A DNA stretch of 64,000 nt from Marinagarivorans cellulosilyticus (lineage in GTDB: Bacteria > Pseudomonadota > Gammaproteobacteria > Pseudomonadales > Cellvibrionaceae): NCBI RefSeq assembly GCF_021655555.1, contig NZ_AP023086.1, forward strand, positions 5,238,685 through 5,302,684, in the 5' to 3' direction. Of this stretch, positions 59,679 through 64,000 are shown piece after piece. The notes beneath the pieces were generated by a model, which worked only from the letters and a program-made list of their open reading frames with translations, had not been told where the DNA came from and did not search any database. The position numbers and the translations under genes were made by a program. Numbering within the stretch: the first letter of the stretch is position 1; every line of letters begins with the position of its first letter.

Positions 59679-61058
59679 TTATTTTGCGACGGTAATGCGG
59701 TCACCGGTTGCTACATCTATGGCGATAATACCTTGAGCCCCAGCTGCGACGTAAAGGATGTTGTATTTAGGGTGCACTTCAATTGCAGTTATAAATGAAC
59801 CAAGTCGCGGGCCATTACCTAACTTTTGCGGAATAATGCTCGATGAGGTTATTAGCTTAAAAGGTTTATCATCCTTAGTTAAATCCATCGACCATATCTT
59901 ATCTTGATCAGCAATGTATAAGGTAGTCTTATCGTGAGTTAAAGCCATAGCCGTCGGCTTTTGTATTCGTCCATATTCATTATCGATTGATGCAAATACA
60001 TTAGCCTTAGCGGTATATGTGTTTTGCTTTGGAGCAAAGTTAACTTCAACTAAAGACCCAGAACTAAACCCATCTGAGGAAGAGCGCTCCCTAGAAAGCA
60101 GTATCGAATCACCCAACTTTATAGCAGCAGAGGGAACATAATTACTAGAGAACCCAGTGCTCTCATCGGTGCTGACAAGCAAAGGGTAGTTTTCCCCTTT
60201 ATATTCACCATCTAGGAACCACTGACTCAAAGAGTCATTAGCATCACCATCGAGAATATATGCAACTAAGTCATTCTCAGATGACAACAGCTCTTTACTA
60301 TTATCAATAAAGACGCTTACAGGCTGATTCACCGGTGAAGTAGAATTAAATTGATCGATTACAACACCGGATGAATCCACAGTTAGCAAGCTTATGGGCG
60401 ATTCTAATGATGCACCTTCTTCAATTAAGTATATTTGAGAGTCTGCAAAAGCTCCTCGGACAAGCTTCTGCTCTAATATATTTTCACTCTCATATATTTC
60501 TCTTCTATTATTACTGTTTATATTTACTTCGATAAGAGCACTTTTATTTTCATCTATAGCGTAAATCACACTACCTACATTATCAAAAAACAGGTCTATT
60601 GCATAAATGCTCCCACCCATAATTGCAGTATTGTTAGCGATCATAAACTGAGAGCTCTCCGTGTATCCATACTCACTTGTTACATTTATATCTAATGTCG
60701 GGGACTCTAACCCCTGCAAATAAATTAACTCGCCATCCGTACGCCATAAATCATTAAAAACCGTTAACGATATATCATTGACAGTTACATCTACCGCCTC
60801 ACCAAAATTATCATTCGTTTCAACGTAAAGTTGTATTTGTGAATGATCGACACCGCCGAGGTTAGATAAATTAGTTGGGAAAACCAAATTCACTTTTACA
60901 TTATTGCTTGCCACACTGGATGTACTACTTGTTTCGCCGCCATTCACAGGCTTCTTAGTTTCAGAATTATCACCGCCGCTACTTCCACACGAGATAACTC
61001 CTAGGCATAAAAAAATGCACATCAACTTACTTTTTATAGAATGCGATAGCACCGTCAT
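59679..61058 (-). CDS. Beta-propeller lipoprotein, paralogue 1 (no cytochrome domain)
   Basis: A 459-residue lipoprotein. Signal and lipobox VISC lie after MTVLSHSIKSKLMCIFLCLG. The mature part is a short Ser/Thr linker, then ~380 residues of a six- or seven-bladed-type propeller ending in AGAQGIIAIDVATGDRITVAK. The closing ~100 residues (TAMALTHDKTTLYIADQDKIWSMDL...AIEVHPKYNILYVAAGAQG) match those of the lipoproteins at 61165 and 63655, so the three are paralogues. This one lacks both the Ser-rich stretches and the heme domain. Role unknown; similar NHL/SMP-30-like propellers bind sugars, lactones or proteins. Confidence 0.82.
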   Translation of the reverse strand: MTVLSHSIKSKLMCIFLCLGVISCGSSGGDNSETKKPVNGGETSSTSSVASNNVKVNLVFPTNLSNLGGVDHSQIQLYVETNDNFGEAVDVTVNDISLTVFNDLWRTDGELIYLQGLESPTLDINVTSEYGYTESSQFMIANNTAIMGGSIYAIDLFFDNVGSVIYAIDENKSALIEVNINSNNRREIYESENILEQKLVRGAFADSQIYLIEEGASLESPISLLTVDSSGVVIDQFNSTSPVNQPVSVFIDNSKELLSSENDLVAYILDGDANDSLSQWFLDGEYKGENYPLLVSTDESTGFSSNYVPSAAIKLGDSILLSRERSSSDGFSSGSLVEVNFAPKQNTYTAKANVFASIDNEYGRIQKPTAMALTHDKTTLYIADQDKIWSMDLTKDDKPFKLITSSSIIPQKLGNGPRLGSFITAIEVHPKYNILYVAAGAQGIIAIDVATGDRITVAK

Positions 61059-61102
61059 GGCTCTAACCTCGATATTTCATAATCAGAAAACTGAGTCTAT
61101 AT

Positions 61103-61134
61103 AAAAAAGCCCCCGATCTTTCGATAGAGGGCTT
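61103..61134 (-). terminator. Terminator of the cytochrome-propeller lipoprotein gene
   Basis: On the minus strand AAGCCCTCTATC pairs imperfectly with GATCGGGGGCTT and is followed by six T (61103-61108). It begins about 30 bp after the stop of the 61165-63414 gene. Confidence 0.8.
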
Positions 61135-61164
61135 CCATTTATGCTTCGTTCAACTAGCTAGCTC

Positions 61165-63414
61165 TTAGCGAGCAACTGTAATCCTGTTTCCTGTAGCAAG
61201 GTCAATTGCGATAACCCCTTGAGTTCCAGCAGCTACGTAAAGAATGTCATATACAGGATGTATTTCCATCGCGGTAACAGAAGCCGCTAAACGTGGGCCC
61301 TCACCTTTTTTACCCGTTGCTAAGTTAGAAGACGTCATTAATTCAAAAGACTTGGTACTCATATCCATCGCCCATATACGGTCTTTATCAGCAATGTACA
61401 GTACGGAACCATCACGATTTAAGGTCATTGATGTTGGCTTTTCAATCACCTGGCCATTCGATGACAATTCAACAAACAGCTCTGCTGAACTAGTAACATT
61501 ACCGCGTTGAGCAGCTGAAGTAACCTCAATGATTGCACCAGTACCAGTGTTGCTTGATGTTCCAAATTGACGAGCAATCAATAAACTATCGCCATTCCTG
61601 ACCAAAGCACGAGGACTATAGTTTCCAGAAAAGCGCGTGTCATCTTCACCAGCACCTTCACCGTCATCCACTGAAACCAACATACCGTAATGCTCCCCAG
61701 CATAATCACCAGATAGAATCCACTGGTGCAATGGGTCGCTTGAACCGAAGTCTACGAAGTACATAATTGCATCGCCAACTGAAGCAGTAAGCTCCGCATT
61801 AAGATCAACAAATGCGCTTCGTGCACCGTTAATTTCGGCAGTCGTTTCAGCATATGACGATAGAACAGAACCTTGCGCATCTAATTGCAATAACTCAACC
61901 GCATACTCTTCGCTACCTACAGTTGAGTCGTAACCGTAGCTATCGGCGACAATGTAGATTTCATCATTAGCACTATCGACGGCCATTGACCAGTAGAGAT
62001 CTACAGACGCATCTTCAGATCGCATTGCACTGTATATAGCATCGCGCTCACCTGTGGTTGGGTCGAATTTACGTAATTGCCCCATATAAGCATCAGTGAA
62101 ATACAGGATTTGATCATCTGTATCAAAAGCCAAACCAGACGCGTTGAATAATGCACCTTCACCAGCAATGCCACTTGCATGGTTATTAAGCACTAGTGCT
62201 TGCGAATCAATATCACCATTAACAATGACATCAAACTCTTGGTCCATATCAGTACTTAGGATTAATGCGTTATCTGCAGATATCCAAACATCACCAGTCT
62301 TAGTTAAGCTAACGTCGCCAATTGTTATCGATTGCGTATCTGCAGCGGCTTTCACCATCAATTTGGTTGCAGACACACCACCTAAGTTAGCTTTGTAAGT
62401 TGGGTAGATAAACTCAACCAACGCAGGGGAAGCCGGCTCAGAAGAGCTCGACATTGCAAAGCTAGAAGATTCCGGGGTAGAGCTACTGCTCATTTCACTG
62501 GATGAAGGAACCATATCAGAAGATGAGCTTACAGCAGCATCGGATGAGCTTGTTTCTGTACTTGAAGACGAAGCAAGGTCTGAACTGCTTGTCATCTCGC
62601 TAGAGGAGTTACCGGTATCGACACACCAAGGTGAATCAGAATGACTCTTCAGATAGGTTGCGATATTAGCGGCATCTGCAATACAGGCAGCATCACCATC
62701 ACAGCCGTCAGTAAATTCCATCATAGACGTGGCAATATAGGCATCTAAAGATATTGCCGACTCATCAAATTTAACAAAACTGTTCACATCGAGAGACGGG
62801 TTAGCACCGCGTCCAGGTGCTGTACCGGTTGCCTCATCAAAAGCCCCGTGACAGGCCGTACAAGAGTTGTCTGCAAACGCTTGCTTTCCGAGATCTGGAT
62901 CAACGATTGAACAATCAACGGGATCTGCAGCCACACTTGAAGCCGCTTCAGACGAACTCGACATTGCAGAACTCGAAGATTCAGCAATAGAACTGCTGCT
63001 TTCAACTGAAGAGCTCATCTCACTTGAAGAAACCCCAGCAGAAGAGCTAGAAACAGAAGCAACACTTGAGAGTGAACTCATAGATGATAATGAAGCAGGA
63101 GGCATATTATCCATACTGCTTGAGCTGGCAGCATCTTCTGAAGAACTTGATACACCAACACTGCTGTCACTTGTGGCAGATGAAGTACTGTTAGCCTCAG
63201 AACTTGAATCCATGCTTGAGGATACTGAAGTCGCCTCAGAACTAGACGCTAAGGCTTCTGAGCTGCTTGATACTACAACATCAGCAGAGGATGAATTATT
63301 TGTCTGCGGGGAAGTAGGGGGTTTGTCACCGCCACCGCCACTTCCACAAGCGGATAATATTGCCACGCTCAATACCGTAGCAGTCAGTTTTATACCTGTT
63401 TTAGCAAGATACAT
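61165..63414 (-). CDS. Lipoprotein with Ser-rich linkers, cytochrome c domain and beta-propeller (paralogue 2)
   Basis: A 749-residue lipoprotein. Signal with lipobox LSAC, then GSGGGG and ~110 residues of Ser-rich linker. A c-type cytochrome domain (~165-270) has one heme motif CTACH and MMEF as the probable axial Met region, plus an additional Cys pair (GCDGDAAC). After a second Ser-rich linker, a ~400-residue beta-propeller ends in AGTQGVIAIDLATGNRITVAR. A GAGAGGAAG site precedes the ATG. Expected place: outer-membrane surface. The single heme could transfer electrons to or from a substrate bound by the propeller, for example in oxidative polysaccharide breakdown (inference only). Confidence 0.88.
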   Translation of the reverse strand: MYLAKTGIKLTATVLSVAILSACGSGGGGDKPPTSPQTNNSSSADVVVSSSSEALASSSEATSVSSSMDSSSEANSTSSATSDSSVGVSSSSEDAASSSSMDNMPPASLSSMSSLSSVASVSSSSAGVSSSEMSSSVESSSSIAESSSSAMSSSSEAASSVAADPVDCSIVDPDLGKQAFADNSCTACHGAFDEATGTAPGRGANPSLDVNSFVKFDESAISLDAYIATSMMEFTDGCDGDAACIADAANIATYLKSHSDSPWCVDTGNSSSEMTSSSDLASSSSTETSSSDAAVSSSSDMVPSSSEMSSSSTPESSSFAMSSSSEPASPALVEFIYPTYKANLGGVSATKLMVKAAADTQSITIGDVSLTKTGDVWISADNALILSTDMDQEFDVIVNGDIDSQALVLNNHASGIAGEGALFNASGLAFDTDDQILYFTDAYMGQLRKFDPTTGERDAIYSAMRSEDASVDLYWSMAVDSANDEIYIVADSYGYDSTVGSEEYAVELLQLDAQGSVLSSYAETTAEINGARSAFVDLNAELTASVGDAIMYFVDFGSSDPLHQWILSGDYAGEHYGMLVSVDDGEGAGEDDTRFSGNYSPRALVRNGDSLLIARQFGTSSNTGTGAIIEVTSAAQRGNVTSSAELFVELSSNGQVIEKPTSMTLNRDGSVLYIADKDRIWAMDMSTKSFELMTSSNLATGKKGEGPRLAASVTAMEIHPVYDILYVAAGTQGVIAIDLATGNRITVAR

Positions 63415-63597
63415 TCGTTGCTTCCTCTCAAGATTGATAGCGGGCCCTAAAGCCAGTTAGCCAAAAATTTGCGCGTATTTAATCACAGTTTTAGTGAATG
63501 ACGCACACAGTAACACCATTGGCTCTAAATCCACGCCCATTAGTTCAAATTTTGATCAGAAATGAGAGGTTTTTGTGCTTTTTTGTTTTCTTTATCA

Positions 63598-63632
63598 CAA
63601 AAAAAGCCCTCGACCTTTCGGGCGAGGGCTTT
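63598..63632 (-). terminator. Terminator of the third propeller lipoprotein gene
   Basis: On the minus strand a 10-bp perfect stem AAAGCCCTCG/CGAGGGCTTT (63623-63632 and 63603-63612), loop of ten bases, then a T-run. It lies 22 bp after the stop at 63655. Confidence 0.92.
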
Positions 63633-63654
63633 GTCTTTTAAAGCTTACTGAAGA

Positions 63655-64000
63655 TTAACGAGCAACAGTAATACGGTTACCTGTGGCAAGATCGATGGCA
63701 ATAATACCTTGTGCGCCCGCAGCAACATACAAAATGTCGTAAACCGGATGCACTTCCATCGCGGTAACAGAAGCCGCTAAACGTGGGCCCTCACCTTTTT
63801 TACCTGTTGCTAAGTTAGAAGACGTCATTAATTCAAAAGACTTGGTACTCATATCCATCGCCCATATACGGTCTTTATCAGCAATGTACAGTACGGAACC
63901 ATCACGATTTAAGGTCATTGATGTTGGCTTTTCAATCACCTGGCCATTCGATGACAATTCAACAAACAGCTCTGCTGAACTAGTAACATTACCGCGTTGA
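63655..64000 (-). CDS. Beta-propeller lipoprotein, paralogue 3 (5' part beyond window)
   Basis: Only the last ~114 codons are visible; the frame is open to the window end. The protein sequence matches the end of the 61165-63414 product nearly residue for residue (QRGNVTSSAELFVELSSNG..., closing in AIDLATGNRITVAR). DNA identity is also very high across this stretch, indicating recent tandem duplication or gene conversion. The upstream part, beyond the window, presumably holds the signal peptide and possibly a cytochrome domain. Confidence 0.9.
   Translation of the reverse strand, partial: QRGNVTSSAELFVELSSNGQVIEKPTSMTLNRDGSVLYIADKDRIWAMDMSTKSFELMTSSNLATGKKGEGPRLAASVTAMEVHPVYDILYVAAGAQGIIAIDLATGNRITVAR

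Noticed and set aside
1..64000. CRISPR arrays, tRNA or rRNA genes, prophage
   Set aside because: No regularly spaced direct repeats, no cloverleaf-like sequence with a tRNA arm pattern, no rRNA segments and no phage structural genes were recognised.

Overview
The window looks like chromosome of a polysaccharide-degrading gammaproteobacterium of the Cellvibrionaceae type (Cellvibrio, Saccharophagus, Teredinibacter and relatives). This rests on three things: lipoproteins and secreted enzymes with long poly-serine linkers, a xylan-degradation region with a large TonB-dependent receptor, and gammaproteobacterial-style atp and mnmG-rsmG-parA-parB clusters. The genus is an inference; no rRNA gene lies in the window.

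Region 1 (1-8 kb) is accessory. It holds a truncated lipoprotein with a predicted carbohydrate-binding domain, two c-type heme motifs and a DUF1587-like start, then an ISL3-family insertion sequence whose ends and 8-bp target duplication can be read exactly. After these come an orphan lipoprotein, an orphan GspG-type pseudopilin, a TolB-like beta-propeller protein and a RarD permease.

Region 2 (8.4-28.8 kb) is mostly a xylan/xyloside utilisation locus. It encodes a GH10 xylanase lipoprotein, a polysaccharide deacetylase, a CE6-like acetyl esterase with a rhombosortase-type tail, a GPH-family sugar:cation symporter, an intracellular GH43 enzyme, an aldose 1-epimerase and a TonB-dependent receptor. 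The receptor is followed by SapC, a JmjC-type cupin and a flavin-dependent tryptophan-halogenase homologue, a recurring but functionally unresolved companion set. Between the xylanase and the deacetylase is a small block: HTH regulator, ABM monooxygenase, TraF-like outer-membrane protein, fatty acid hydroxylase, GNAT-like protein and VOC protein.

Region 3 (28.9-37.7 kb, minus strand) is core: glmU, then the complete F1Fo ATP synthase operon atpIBEFHAGDC with a consensus promoter upstream and a terminator after atpC.

Region 4 (38-55 kb) lies between the atp operon and parB, which are adjacent in many gammaproteobacteria. It carries two unknown envelope proteins, topB, glnE, a two-gene cassette (pesticin-like muramidase plus lipoprotein, probably effector and immunity protein) flanked by inverted copies of a ~113-bp extragenic repeat, a SWIM/SNF2 helicase, ilvE, and a membrane Ser/Thr kinase with Cys-paired TPR-like repeats and its small neighbours.

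Region 5 (55-64 kb, minus strand) is mnmG-rsmG-parA-parB, preceded by three related lipoprotein beta-propeller genes. One has a cytochrome c domain between serine-rich linkers. The third is cut by the window end and is nearly identical over its visible part to the second. The most promising less-described items are the effector/immunity cassette in its repeat frame, the SapC-cupin-halogenase set beside the receptor, and the kinase with the regular Cys-x7-Cys repeats.
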